Shown: piece by piece, positions 9,861-16,747 of the stretch | How positions within the stretch are numbered: the stretch's first letter is position 1 | Layout: the number at the start of each line of letters is the position of its first letter | Source: Opitutaceae bacterium | Lineage (GTDB): Bacteria > Verrucomicrobiota > Verrucomicrobiia > Opitutales > Opitutaceae | Assembly: GCA_009919985.1 (NCBI GenBank) | Contig: RGAX01000019.1 | Location: 1 to 21,301 of the forward strand | Direction of reading: 5' to 3' | DNA: 21,301 nucleotides | The notes under the pieces: generated by a model | Databases searched by the model: none | Told to the model about the DNA's origin: nothing | The model's input: the letters and a program-made list of their open reading frames with translations, nothing else | Program-made: the position numbers and the translations under genes

Positions 9861-10730
9861 TTAGTTCTTAGCCGCGAGCGAGGCGGGCACCTTTTTTGTG
9901 TGCAAAGCCGCGAGGATATCACGGAGTCGCTCGCGCATTTCGAGGCGGGGCACAATCTGGTCGATCAAGCCATGTTTGAGTAAAAACTCTGCAGTCTGGA
10001 AACCTGCGGGAAGCGATTGCTTGGTCGTATCCTTAATGACGCGAGCACCCGCAAAGCCGATCAAAGCCGCCGGCTCCGCAATGATCACATCACCAAGCGT
10101 GGCGAAACTGGCCGTGACTCCGCCCATCGTCGGATGCGTAAGTACCGATATAAAAGGCAACTTCGCCTCGGCCAAGCGACCCAACGCCGCACTGGTCTTG
10201 GCCATCTGCATGAGCGAGAAAATGCCTTCCTGCATGCGCGCGCCGCCCGAGGCGCTGAAAATGATGCATGGCGTCTTCTTAGAAAGTGCGGTCTCGATGG
10301 CGCGGGTGATCTTCTCGCCCGCCGCTGCGCCCATGGCGCCGCCGCAGAAACGAAAATCCATCACCGCGACAGACACCTTAATCCCGTAAATCTTGCCCGT
10401 GCCGCAGATCACCGCTTCGGGCAGGCCGCTGTCTTTCTCGTAGCGCTTGATCCGCTCCGGATAAGGCTGGGAATCGACGAACTTCAACGGATCGCCGGAT
10501 TTCACGTCCGCATCGGACTCCACGAAAGTGCCTTCATCGAAAAGTGAATCAATGCGTGCCCGCGCGCCGATAGGGAAATGGTGCCCACTACGCGGCACAA
10601 CCATCTGATTGTCCTCGATCTCCTTATTGAAGAGAATTTCGCCAGTCAGCGGATCCTTGGTGTAAAGACCCTTGGGGATCTCTTTCTTGGCGGTTTTGCG
10701 GACCTTGTAGGTCGGTTTATCAAAATGCAT
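9861..10730 (-). CDS. accD: Acetyl-CoA carboxylase carboxyltransferase beta subunit lacking zinc-finger cysteines
   Basis: With AccA it transfers carboxyl from carboxybiotin to acetyl-CoA, giving malonyl-CoA for fatty acid synthesis. The start at 10730 gives 289 aa and the usual N-terminus leading to IPKGLYTK; an upstream in-frame start at 10811 adds 27 unrelated residues. Carboxyltransferase motifs are clear: FCGGAMGAAAGEK, SASGGARMQEG, SLMQMAKTSAAL, HPTMGGVTASFATLGD and AEPAALIGFAGARVI. The N-terminal zinc ribbon aligns without gaps to E. coli AccD, but all four Cys are replaced by Asp26, Thr29, Val45 and Ser48, so no zinc site of the usual kind can form. It lies 14 bp downstream of the comF remnant and upstream of folC. 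No Shine-Dalgarno is seen. Confidence 0.93.
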   Translation of the reverse strand: MHFDKPTYKVRKTAKKEIPKGLYTKDPLTGEILFNKEIEDNQMVVPRSGHHFPIGARARIDSLFDEGTFVESDADVKSGDPLKFVDSQPYPERIKRYEKDSGLPEAVICGTGKIYGIKVSVAVMDFRFCGGAMGAAAGEKITRAIETALSKKTPCIIFSASGGARMQEGIFSLMQMAKTSAALGRLAEAKLPFISVLTHPTMGGVTASFATLGDVIIAEPAALIGFAGARVIKDTTKQSLPAGFQTAEFLLKHGLIDQIVPRLEMRERLRDILAALHTKKVPASLAAKN

Positions 10731-10744
10731 GGCGAAGGAGAAAG

Positions 10745-10945
10745 TTAACCGTGGGCAAATATCACGATGTCCAGATTCAGCGCCCACGCATGGCGCAGGA
10801 CGTGTGCACAACTATAGAGCGTGGAACCGGTAGTAAAAACATCGTCGGCGAGCACATATTTCAGATCGTGAGTAAGGCGGGCTCCCGCAACCAGTGCAAA
10901 GGCATTTTTGAGGTAGGACAGGCAGCATTCGCAGCCAGCTATCAC
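10745..10945 (-). pseudogene. comF: C-terminal remnant of a ComF-type phosphoribosyltransferase
   Basis: A 66-codon frame starts with a GTG that overlaps the truA stop (GTGA). Its residues contain LKNAFALVAGARLTHDLKY followed by VLADDVFTTGSTL, the PRPP-binding signature of the ComF family (usually LLVDDVFTTGAT), and end like a ComF C-terminus (DIVIFAHG). ComF proteins are about 200-240 aa, with an N-terminal zinc-binding part; here everything before the last third is missing because truA occupies that place. Changes such as Ala for Val before DD and Trp where Gly is usual (LRHAWA) fit relaxed selection. The frame itself is intact, so translation of a short, translationally coupled peptide cannot be excluded. 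ComF is linked to DNA uptake in competent bacteria. Confidence 0.7.
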
Positions 10946-11712
10946 CGATAAAAGACCTTTTCCAAAAACAACCCCTGCGGAGGCGCCGTCTGCACGATAT
11001 TTGTTCGAATCCGCGACTCCAAAATCTCCCTCACTTGGGCCGGCGTAAGTTTACCCTCTCCCACCGCCACGAGCGCGCCCACCAGGCTCCGCACCATTTT
11101 ATAGAGAAAACCGTTAGCCTCCGCTGTGATGCTCACGTGCGCACCTCGACGTGCAATCCCCAGCCGGCGCAAATCTCGCACGGTGTCTTCGCGCTCCACG
11201 CCGTTAAACGCCGAGAACGCCTTGAAATCATGCATGCCGCGTAATACCGCGGCCGCCTCCTCCATCGCCTTCAAATCCAACGGCCGAAACACTGCCCACG
11301 CATACGGCCGCGTAAATGGGTCCGCGTCGCCGAGGTGCACGTGATACTTGTAGATTTTTCCCGTCGCGGAGAACCGCGCATGAAAGGTCGCTGATACCGC
11401 GCGCACCGAGGCGATCTGGATCGCCGGGGGCAATTCCGCCCGCAAAGCCGCCAACAATCGCTCCGGGGCGTGCCGCCACGCCGCGTCAAAGTGAAACACC
11501 TGCGCCCGCGCGTGCACTCCGGCATCCGTGCGCCCGCTCGCATGCGTGCGCACCAGTCCGCCGAAAATCTGCGCCAAACGCGCCTCTATAATATCTTGGA
11601 TGCCGTTACCGCCCGGCTGACTTTGCCAGCCACTAAACGGCGCCCCGTCGTAGGCGCAGACGCATTTCCAACGCGGGAGCACCGGCGGTTCAGCGGCTTT
11701 CATCAGGTGCAT
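10942..11712 (-). CDS. truA: tRNA pseudouridine(38-40) synthase
   Basis: Isomerises U38, U39 and U40 in the anticodon arm of many tRNAs. The 256-aa protein is of normal length and shows CAYDGAPFSGWQSQP near the N-terminus, the catalytic motif ASGRTDAGVHA with Asp63, the KIYKYHVH strand, MHDFKAFSAF, and a C-terminal NGFLYKMVRSLVGALVAVG segment. The ATG at 11712 overlaps the end of ruvX by 23 bp; an alternative ATG at 11703 overlaps by 14 bp, and neither has a clear Shine-Dalgarno. Its stop overlaps the GTG of the comF remnant, so it sits in a tightly packed minus-strand operon. Confidence 0.95.
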   Translation of the reverse strand: MHLMKAAEPPVLPRWKCVCAYDGAPFSGWQSQPGGNGIQDIIEARLAQIFGGLVRTHASGRTDAGVHARAQVFHFDAAWRHAPERLLAALRAELPPAIQIASVRAVSATFHARFSATGKIYKYHVHLGDADPFTRPYAWAVFRPLDLKAMEEAAAVLRGMHDFKAFSAFNGVEREDTVRDLRRLGIARRGAHVSITAEANGFLYKMVRSLVGALVAVGEGKLTPAQVREILESRIRTNIVQTAPPQGLFLEKVFYR

Positions 11713-12124
11713 TCTGCGGAAATTTTTGATCGAGATAATCCTGCAAGATCAACGTCGCCGCCCGTGAATCCACAATCCCGCTCGCCCGGATTTCGCGACG
11801 CCGGCCCTTGGCGATAGTCGATTCCGCCTCGTGGCTCGTGAGTGTTTCGTCCACCAGATGCACCGGAAGACCCAGCTCTGCGCGCAAACGCGCCGCAAAC
11901 GCATCAACCTCCTTCGCCTTAAATCCCGTCGTGCCATCCATGTTGAGTGGGTAACCGAGTACTAGATCCGTCGCGCGTCGCGCCTTCACCATCGCCATCA
12001 ATCCTGCCCAGCGCCGCTCCGGCTCCAGTTCGACTTGCGCCGGTAACGGCGTCGCCACGCCTAGCTCATCGCCATAAGCGAGACCCAAGCGGCGTGTGCC
12101 ATAGTCGATTCCGATAAAACGCAT
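11690..12124 (-). CDS. ruvX: Putative pre-16S rRNA nuclease / Holliday junction resolvase-like protein
   Basis: The YqgF/RuvX family has an RNase H-like fold and is credited with 5'-end maturation of 16S rRNA in E. coli. From ATG 12124 the protein is 144 aa, matching the usual 135-150. It opens with MRFIGIDYGTRRLGLAYGD (Asp7 in the first strand), then VLGYPLNMDGTTG, VHLVDETLTSHEAE, and the terminal acidic helix around DSRAATLILQDYL. The minus-strand frame stays open to 12433, but that stretch is antisense to the moeB-like gene and has no family resemblance, so the shorter start is chosen. It is the first visible gene of the minus-strand group; 75 bp separate it from the divergent moeB-like gene. 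Confidence 0.92.
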   Translation of the reverse strand: MRFIGIDYGTRRLGLAYGDELGVATPLPAQVELEPERRWAGLMAMVKARRATDLVLGYPLNMDGTTGFKAKEVDAFAARLRAELGLPVHLVDETLTSHEAESTIAKGRRREIRASGIVDSRAATLILQDYLDQKFPQNAPDESR

Positions 12125-12199
12125 GCCGCAAGTTCGCCCGGCCCACACCCGCGGTGCAATTTCAATTGCGACCTGCCCGCGCCCGACTCTCTTTGCCTT

Positions 12200-13375
12200 A
12201 TGGCAGCCGCCTCGCCTTCCCTTTCCCCCGCCGAACTCACGCGCTACAGTCGGCACCTCTTGCTTTCCGAGATCGGGCTCGCCGGCCAACAAAAACTCGC
12301 CGCCGCGCGCGTGCTTATCATCGGCGCGGGCGGGCTCGGTAGCCCCGCCGCGCTTTACCTCGCCGCCGCCGGCGTAGGGACGCTCGGCATCGCCGACTTC
12401 GACCGCGTCGAAGCCCACAATCTCCAGCGCCAACTCCTACACGACGACGCCTCCATCGGCCGACCCAAGGTCGCCTCCGCCGCCGCGCGCCTCCGCCAAA
12501 CCAATCCCTTTATTCGCGTCGTCGAGCACGACGAGGGGATCACCGCCGCCAACGCCCTCAACATCTTCGCCGCGTACGATATCATCGTCGACGGCACCGA
12601 CACGTTTCCCACGCGCTACCTCAACAACGATGCCGCCACCCTGGCGGGCCGGCCGCTCGTATACGGCAGTATTTATAAATTCGAGGGGCAGGTCACCGTG
12701 TTCGATCCGAAGTACGGAGCGCCGTGTTATCGTTGCCTGTTCCCCGAGCCACCGACCGCGGGTACCGTGCCAAATTGCGGTGAGGCCGGCGTCATCGGCG
12801 CGTTGTGCGGCGTTATCGGCAGCCTGCAAGCGCTGGAAACGATCAAGTTGATCACCGGTATCGGCGAGACCTTGCGCGGACGCTTACTCATCTACGACGC
12901 GCTGAACCAAAAGTTCTCCGACTTCAAATTTTCGCGTTCACCTACGTGCCGCTCCTGCGCACCCTCACCCGCGATCAAAGCACTCGATTCTGCAAATTAC
13001 ACCTTCACCTGTCCGCCCGCATCCACGCCCACTCCCATGTCCGAAGCCGCCGTCCCGCTAGAACTCTCTGTTGAAGAAACCCAACGCCTCCTCGCCGCCG
13101 ATCCCGCCGAGACGTTACTCATTGATGTTAGAGAGCCCCATGAGTGCGCCATCTGCTGCATCCTCGGCGCGCAAGCAATTCCCATGCGCCAGATACCCGG
13201 GCAGTTGAGCGTACTGCCGCGCGACAAACACCTACTCATCCATTGCCACCACGGCGGTCGCAGTCTGCGCGTCACCGAGTACCTGCGTTCACAAGGTTTC
13301 AGCCGTGTCAGTAATGTTGCGGGCGGCATCGATGCTTGGGCCCAACAACTCGATCCTAGCTTAGCTCGTTATTAA
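12200..13375 (+). CDS. moeB: MoeB/ThiF-type sulfur-carrier adenylyltransferase with C-terminal rhodanese domain
   Basis: Enzymes of this type adenylate the C-terminus of a ubiquitin-like sulfur carrier (MoaD or ThiS), and the rhodanese domain can supply sulfur. The product is 391 aa. Residues 1-265 are the E1-like domain: RYSRHLLL at 15-22, IGAGGLGSP at 41-49, DFDRVEAHNLQRQ at 66-78, Lys90, DGTDTFPTRY at 131-140, candidate catalytic Cys193, and zinc pairs Cys176/Cys179 and Cys250/Cys253. A Pro/Thr/Ser-rich linker (about 271-281) joins a rhodanese domain (288-385) with LLIDVREPHE and an active loop CHHGGRS starting at Cys349. The architecture matches human MOCS3 and mycobacterial MoeZ. No carrier gene is nearby, so molybdopterin, thiamine or another thiolated product cannot be told apart. 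Confidence 0.88.
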   Translation: MAAASPSLSPAELTRYSRHLLLSEIGLAGQQKLAAARVLIIGAGGLGSPAALYLAAAGVGTLGIADFDRVEAHNLQRQLLHDDASIGRPKVASAAARLRQTNPFIRVVEHDEGITAANALNIFAAYDIIVDGTDTFPTRYLNNDAATLAGRPLVYGSIYKFEGQVTVFDPKYGAPCYRCLFPEPPTAGTVPNCGEAGVIGALCGVIGSLQALETIKLITGIGETLRGRLLIYDALNQKFSDFKFSRSPTCRSCAPSPAIKALDSANYTFTCPPASTPTPMSEAAVPLELSVEETQRLLAADPAETLLIDVREPHECAICCILGAQAIPMRQIPGQLSVLPRDKHLLIHCHHGGRSLRVTEYLRSQGFSRVSNVAGGIDAWAQQLDPSLARY

Positions 13376-13448
13376 ATCAAGTGGGCGCAGCCTATGATAT
13401 TATTCCGCAAAGCTTCGACGAACCCAGAGCACTCTTGTATTAGGCCAA

Positions 13449-13480
13449 CAAAAAACCCCGTCAGATGACGGGGTTTGCAA
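13449..13480 (-). terminator. Rho-independent terminator of the small HTH gene
   Basis: AAACCCCGTC (13453-13462) and GACGGGGTTT (13467-13476) form a perfect 10-bp stem with a 4-nt loop. Read on the minus strand it is followed by a T-run, 24 bp after the HTH gene stop. The T-run on the plus strand is only three, so it mainly serves the minus strand. Confidence 0.85.
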
Positions 13481-13500
13481 ATTATAAAAGCGACTGAGGT

Positions 13501-13893
13501 TTAGGCGCGAGCTTTCACCAAACCAAAGGCTTTCTTGATGTTCTGAACACTCGGCATCGAGATACCAACGGCCGCAGCGATCTCCGGACCGGTCTTGCCA
13601 GCTTCCGTCAACGCCTTGACCTGCAATTTCATCTCTTCGGTAATCGTCGCGCGGGCGCGCTTTTGACCGGCGGCTGGGCGAGCGGCTTTCGATTTCGCTT
13701 TCGGAGCGCGGGTCTTCTTAGCGCGGACGCCGCCCATCGACTTCAAGCGCTTGATTAACGCCTGCATCGATTCGAAACCATACTTGACGGGCAAGCCCGC
13801 CAATTCGGTTTCCATTTCTAGCTCAATCGACTGTTCCAAAGAGGCGAGCTTAGCTTTGGTCGCCTCAAGTTCTTTAATTTGTTCGGTGATCAT
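13501..13893 (-). CDS. Small coiled-coil, basic-linker, helix-turn-helix protein (putative DNA-binding)
   Basis: I do not recognise a named family. From ATG 13893 the protein has 130 aa; the frame extends to 13929, but 13893 has AGGA just upstream and gives the cleaner start. Three parts are visible. Residues 1-30 form a heptad-like helix rich in Leu/Glu/Lys, followed by the segment LPVKYGFESMQALIKRLKS at 34-52. Residues 56-82 are strongly basic (Lys/Arg/Ala/Pro), like a histone-type or AT-hook-type tail. Residues 85-125 look like a resolvase/Hin-type HTH, with TGPEIAAAVGISMPSVQNIKK. The layout suggests an oligomeric DNA-binding or nucleoid-associated protein. It has its own terminator and an AT-rich upstream region, so it is probably monocistronic. 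Confidence 0.75.
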   Translation of the reverse strand: MITEQIKELEATKAKLASLEQSIELEMETELAGLPVKYGFESMQALIKRLKSMGGVRAKKTRAPKAKSKAARPAAGQKRARATITEEMKLQVKALTEAGKTGPEIAAAVGISMPSVQNIKKAFGLVKARA

Positions 13894-13969
13894 CAGTCCT
13901 ATAATGTGTCTATTATTATTCAACTGCAAGGATTATATAGCTTATTAGTATAATAGTATTATCACAAAC
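13894..13969 (-). promoter_or_regulatory. AT-rich candidate promoter region of the small HTH gene
   Basis: This 76-bp gap is far more AT-rich than its surroundings. It holds a minus-strand TATAAT (13932-13937) and several TA-rich hexamers. No good -35 at 17 bp is evident, so the exact promoter is uncertain. Confidence 0.35.
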
Positions 13970-14761
13970 TTAGATCGTCATCGCGTGATAACCTCCGTCT
14001 ACAATGATCTCAGATCCGGTAATAAAGCCACCCGCGGCATCACCAGCGAGCAATAGCGTCGCACCGACCAACTCCTTGGCTTCGCCAAAGCGTTTCATCG
14101 GAGTGTGACCCATAATCGAGGTCACTCGCTCTGGGGAGAGGATTTTTCGATTCTGTTCCGCGGGGAAGAAGCCGGGCACCAAGGTGTTAACGCGCACTTT
14201 CTGGGTCGCCCACTCTCGAGCTAGATTCTTAGAAAGGTTATGCACCGCGGCCTTCGTCGCCGAATAGGTAAACACGCGAGAAAGCGGAACCACACCCGAC
14301 ATAGAGCCGAGATTGATAATCGATCCACCTTGGCCGCGCTCGACTAAGTACTTACCGAAAATCTGACAGCCTAAGAACACACCCTTCATATTGATGCGCA
14401 CAATCCGATCAAACTCGTCTTCGGCGATATCAAGAAATGGCGTCGCCGAGTTCACGCCCGCACCATTGACCACAATATCAACCTGACCCGAGCGGGCTAA
14501 CACCGTGGCTAACAACTGTTCGAGCGCCGCCTTCTCGCTGGCTTCAGCCGATACAAAGTAGCCTTTCCCACCCGCAGCATGGATACGATCCAGGCGGGGC
14601 TTGGACTTTTCTTCATTGCGGCCTACGAGCACCACTTCAGCGCCAGCGGCCGCGAGGCCTTCACCCATCGCGCCGCACAACTCGCCCGTGCCGCCGATGA
14701 CGACCGCGACTTTGCCGCGCAACGAAAACAAAGAATTAAGATAATCTGGGGAGGTACTCAT
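13970..14761 (-). CDS. Short-chain dehydrogenase/reductase, possibly a sugar or sugar-acid oxidoreductase
   Basis: The 263-aa classical SDR has the cofactor motif GGTGELCGAMG at 23-33, NGAG at 99-102, and the catalytic set Asn124, Ser153, Tyr166 and Lys170 (YSATK). The overall pattern (YLNSLFSLRGKVAVV, NLGSMSG, VPGFFPAEQNR, HTPMKRFGEAKELVGA) resembles SDRs annotated as D-mannonate oxidoreductase/fructuronate reductase or gluconate dehydrogenases. The Asp that usually follows the second strand (AAD-V) reads AEA here. It lies 85 bp downstream of the RbsD/FucU mutarotase gene on the same strand, which supports a sugar substrate. Upstream are paired direct repeats that may be an operator. The exact substrate cannot be read from the sequence. 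Confidence 0.87.
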   Translation of the reverse strand: MSTSPDYLNSLFSLRGKVAVVIGGTGELCGAMGEGLAAAGAEVVLVGRNEEKSKPRLDRIHAAGGKGYFVSAEASEKAALEQLLATVLARSGQVDIVVNGAGVNSATPFLDIAEDEFDRIVRINMKGVFLGCQIFGKYLVERGQGGSIINLGSMSGVVPLSRVFTYSATKAAVHNLSKNLAREWATQKVRVNTLVPGFFPAEQNRKILSPERVTSIMGHTPMKRFGEAKELVGATLLLAGDAAGGFITGSEIIVDGGYHAMTI

Positions 14762-14784
14762 ATGATATTAAATAAAGATTGAAG

Positions 14785-14819
14785 CCGTGATCAAAGGCCG
14801 GACGCGTGTCCGTGATCAA
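14785..14819. repeat. Paired 10-bp direct repeats upstream of the SDR gene
   Basis: CCGTGATCAA occurs at 14785-14794 and again at 14810-14819, 25 bp apart start to start. Each copy contains the palindrome TGATCA, and a small CGGAC/GTCCG inverted repeat with a GCGT loop lies between them. The position 24-58 bp before the SDR start suggests an operator, which is unproven. Confidence 0.4.
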
Positions 14820-14820
14820 T

Positions 14821-14850
14821 TTAAAAGACGCTTGAGGCCAACTGCCTCAA
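14821..14850 (-). terminator. Hairpin at the end of the RbsD/FucU-like gene
   Basis: TTGAGGC (14832-14838) and GCCTCAA (14844-14850) form a 7-bp stem around a 5-nt loop. On the minus strand it covers the stop codon and is followed by CTTTTAAA, a weak T-tract. It may partly separate the mutarotase from the SDR gene. Confidence 0.4.
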
Positions 14851-15260
14851 CCCGACACCAACACCATATTAGCGTACTGCGTCGTATCACCGGTGCGGAT
14901 CACGCCGATTGCCCCTGGCACGCGCCGCTTGAGTGAAACATGAGACTCGGTCGCCACCTTCACTCCTTTTAGCGCCGCCGCAAAAGCCGCCCGCGTCGCT
15001 GCCGTGTTCTCGAGCGCAAACTCTTTGGCCATAAACGCCTGTGTCACCGTGTAATTGGCCCTTACCGCGAGCAACACCTGCAACACCGTGGGCACATCAT
15101 CGATCAACGAAATATCCACCGTCTCCAGCCCAGGCCAAAAGGGAAACCCGCGGTCCGCGATCACGAGCGTGTTGGTGTGACGCACCCGCGCGAGCAGCGC
15201 GAGCAGCTGAGGATTAAGGATACCTTGGACGATCATGATGGGGTATGGAGTTTCAACCAT
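14847..15260 (-). CDS. RbsD/FucU-family sugar mutarotase (D-ribose pyranase or L-fucose mutarotase-like)
   Basis: Members of this family interconvert anomers or ring forms of ribose and fucose so that the next enzyme gets its preferred form. The 137-aa protein shows RVRHTNTLVIADRGFPF, with the catalytic-type His28 and Asp36, then VDISLIDDVPTVLQVL, and ends with IRTGDTTQYANMVLVSG, which matches the C-terminal active-site segment of RbsD/FucU (IRSGE-PYANI). The ATG at 15260 is backed by a strong Shine-Dalgarno, so it is preferred to the internal Met9. Ribose and fucose cannot be told apart here. The SDR gene downstream on the same strand suggests a mutarotase-dehydrogenase pair. Confidence 0.87.
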   Translation of the reverse strand: MVETPYPIMIVQGILNPQLLALLARVRHTNTLVIADRGFPFWPGLETVDISLIDDVPTVLQVLLAVRANYTVTQAFMAKEFALENTAATRAAFAAALKGVKVATESHVSLKRRVPGAIGVIRTGDTTQYANMVLVSG

Positions 15261-15268
15261 TACGTTCG

Positions 15269-15276
15269 CTCCACCT
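15269..15276 (-). promoter_or_regulatory. Strong ribosome binding site of the mutarotase gene
   Basis: AGGTGGAG on the minus strand lies 8 nt before the ATG at 15260. It is one of the few strong Shine-Dalgarno sequences in the window, and it fixes this start. Confidence 0.7.
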
Positions 15277-15410
15277 CATAAAATCCAGACCGAACTCCGC
15301 GCCACGCCTGACCCGAAACCTCGCGCCGCCACGCGAGCAGTTGACGCGCCTCCGCCTCGCTTCACGGTTCTTCCCAACGTATCACCTGCGTTTCAACCGG
15401 TCCCTTCACT

Positions 15411-16715
15411 ATGTTGCCTCTCTTAAGCCCCGCCGACTTCGAGTCTTACCTCGCTGCGCTACGTTGGCTCGTGAACACCCCGTCACCCTTCACCGAGCCC
15501 GCCGCCGTCTCAGCGCTGATGGGTGAGGTCCGCACGCGGATGCAGCAACTCCTACCTGCTTACACTTGCACCATCGATGTCGCGGGAAATCTCACCTGCG
15601 TGCCGCCCGCGATCGACGCCACTCGCCCGCTCCTTTACCTGAGCGCCCACCTCGACACCGTCCCAAGCGAACCCGCCCTTTGGACCGCGCCGTTTACGCC
15701 GCATCCCGCCTATGAGGACGCCACGCAAATCGTCGCCCAAGGCGTCAACGACTGCAAAGCCGGCGTGGCCACCCAGCTCTGGCTCGCGCACCTCGTGAGC
15801 ACCGGCGCGATCGCCCTGAAGAACGTCATCTTCACCTTCACGTTCAAAGAAGAAGGCGCCGGCCCCAAGACGGGCGTCACCCTCGGACAGGCCTTTGGTC
15901 ACGCGCTCCCTGCGCCCACCTCTGGCAGCACGTTACTCGTCCTAGAAAACACCGTGCGCTCCGAGGTTCCTTACTTACCGCTGTGTTACAGCGCAGAGAG
16001 TAGCAGCTACACCATCCGACTCACCGGCACGCTCACTCAACTCCGCGCCGCTCAACTCACGCTCGCGGAGTGGCGCCCTGTTTCCATCACGCCCACCGCG
16101 ACCCTCACCGCCGACTTCACGTGGACGCACCACGCGCCCCTTGGCCACGTGTGCACCGCGCCTGCCGAGAAAAACCCGTTGCTCGCCGCGCTCCTTGCAA
16201 CTGATGAGCGCACCCTAATCCGAGCCGGCGACGAACGTTCGCATGGCACCGTTCCCGCCGCCGTCGGGCTCGCGCCCAGCTCGTCGGCTGATGTCCCTCA
16301 TCGTCTCACGCTTACCAAGCGCGGCCATTTCCCTTTGCCCGAGGTCCTCGCCGAACTCGCCGCCTTCGAATACACCGCCGTCAAACCCTTGGCGCTGTCC
16401 ACCGGCTTCGACGTCGCCGCGCGTTGCGCCAATGCGCCCGTGGGCGCAGCCTTCATCGCCGCCGTCGCCTCAGGTAACGCCGGCTTCGATCGCAATCCCG
16501 GTTCATCCGACGCCACAATCATCACGTCGTCTCTGCCGCCCGCATATCAGGCGCAGTTGTTGCCGTTGGTTTATGGCCCCGGCACGCGCTCGCAACGTCT
16601 CGGCACGCCCCCGCGACTCACGCACGGACCCAACGAGACGTTCCTCAAAGTCGCCGGTCGGCAATCCCTCGAGGTGCTGATCGACGTACTTCAACGCGCC
16701 GAACATCTAGCCTGA
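15411..16715 (+). CDS. M20-family metallopeptidase / amidohydrolase
   Basis: M20 enzymes use two zinc ions to cleave dipeptides, N-acyl amino acids or similar amides in the cytosol. The 434-aa protein has the metal-site set: SAHLDTVP with His80 and Asp82, GVNDCKAG with the bridging Asp114, FKEEGAG with general base Glu147 and ligand Glu148, an acidic ligand probably at Glu179 (LENT), and a late His405 in LTHGPNE. The lid domain between about 190 and 300 is present but weakly conserved. N-acetylornithine/acetyl-lysine deacetylase, succinyl-diaminopimelate desuccinylase and carboxypeptidase G2 types are all possible; nothing here chooses among them. It is divergent from the mutarotase gene (150-bp gap, no other gene seen) and converges with the APRT-like gene 32 bp downstream. 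Confidence 0.82.
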   Translation: MLPLLSPADFESYLAALRWLVNTPSPFTEPAAVSALMGEVRTRMQQLLPAYTCTIDVAGNLTCVPPAIDATRPLLYLSAHLDTVPSEPALWTAPFTPHPAYEDATQIVAQGVNDCKAGVATQLWLAHLVSTGAIALKNVIFTFTFKEEGAGPKTGVTLGQAFGHALPAPTSGSTLLVLENTVRSEVPYLPLCYSAESSSYTIRLTGTLTQLRAAQLTLAEWRPVSITPTATLTADFTWTHHAPLGHVCTAPAEKNPLLAALLATDERTLIRAGDERSHGTVPAAVGLAPSSSADVPHRLTLTKRGHFPLPEVLAELAAFEYTAVKPLALSTGFDVAARCANAPVGAAFIAAVASGNAGFDRNPGSSDATIITSSLPPAYQAQLLPLVYGPGTRSQRLGTPPRLTHGPNETFLKVAGRQSLEVLIDVLQRAEHLA

Positions 16716-16747
16716 TTATCGTCTGCCCAATCCGCCCTCAGCGCTAC

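Noticed and set aside
12125..12433. N-terminal extension of ruvX to position 12433
   Set aside because: The extension is antisense to the moeB-like gene, lacks family similarity, and the ATG at 12124 gives a standard-length RuvX.
13376..13448. Possible tRNA or small RNA in the gap after the moeB-like gene
   Set aside because: No cloverleaf, T-arm sequence or CCA-like end is visible; only the minus-strand terminator follows.
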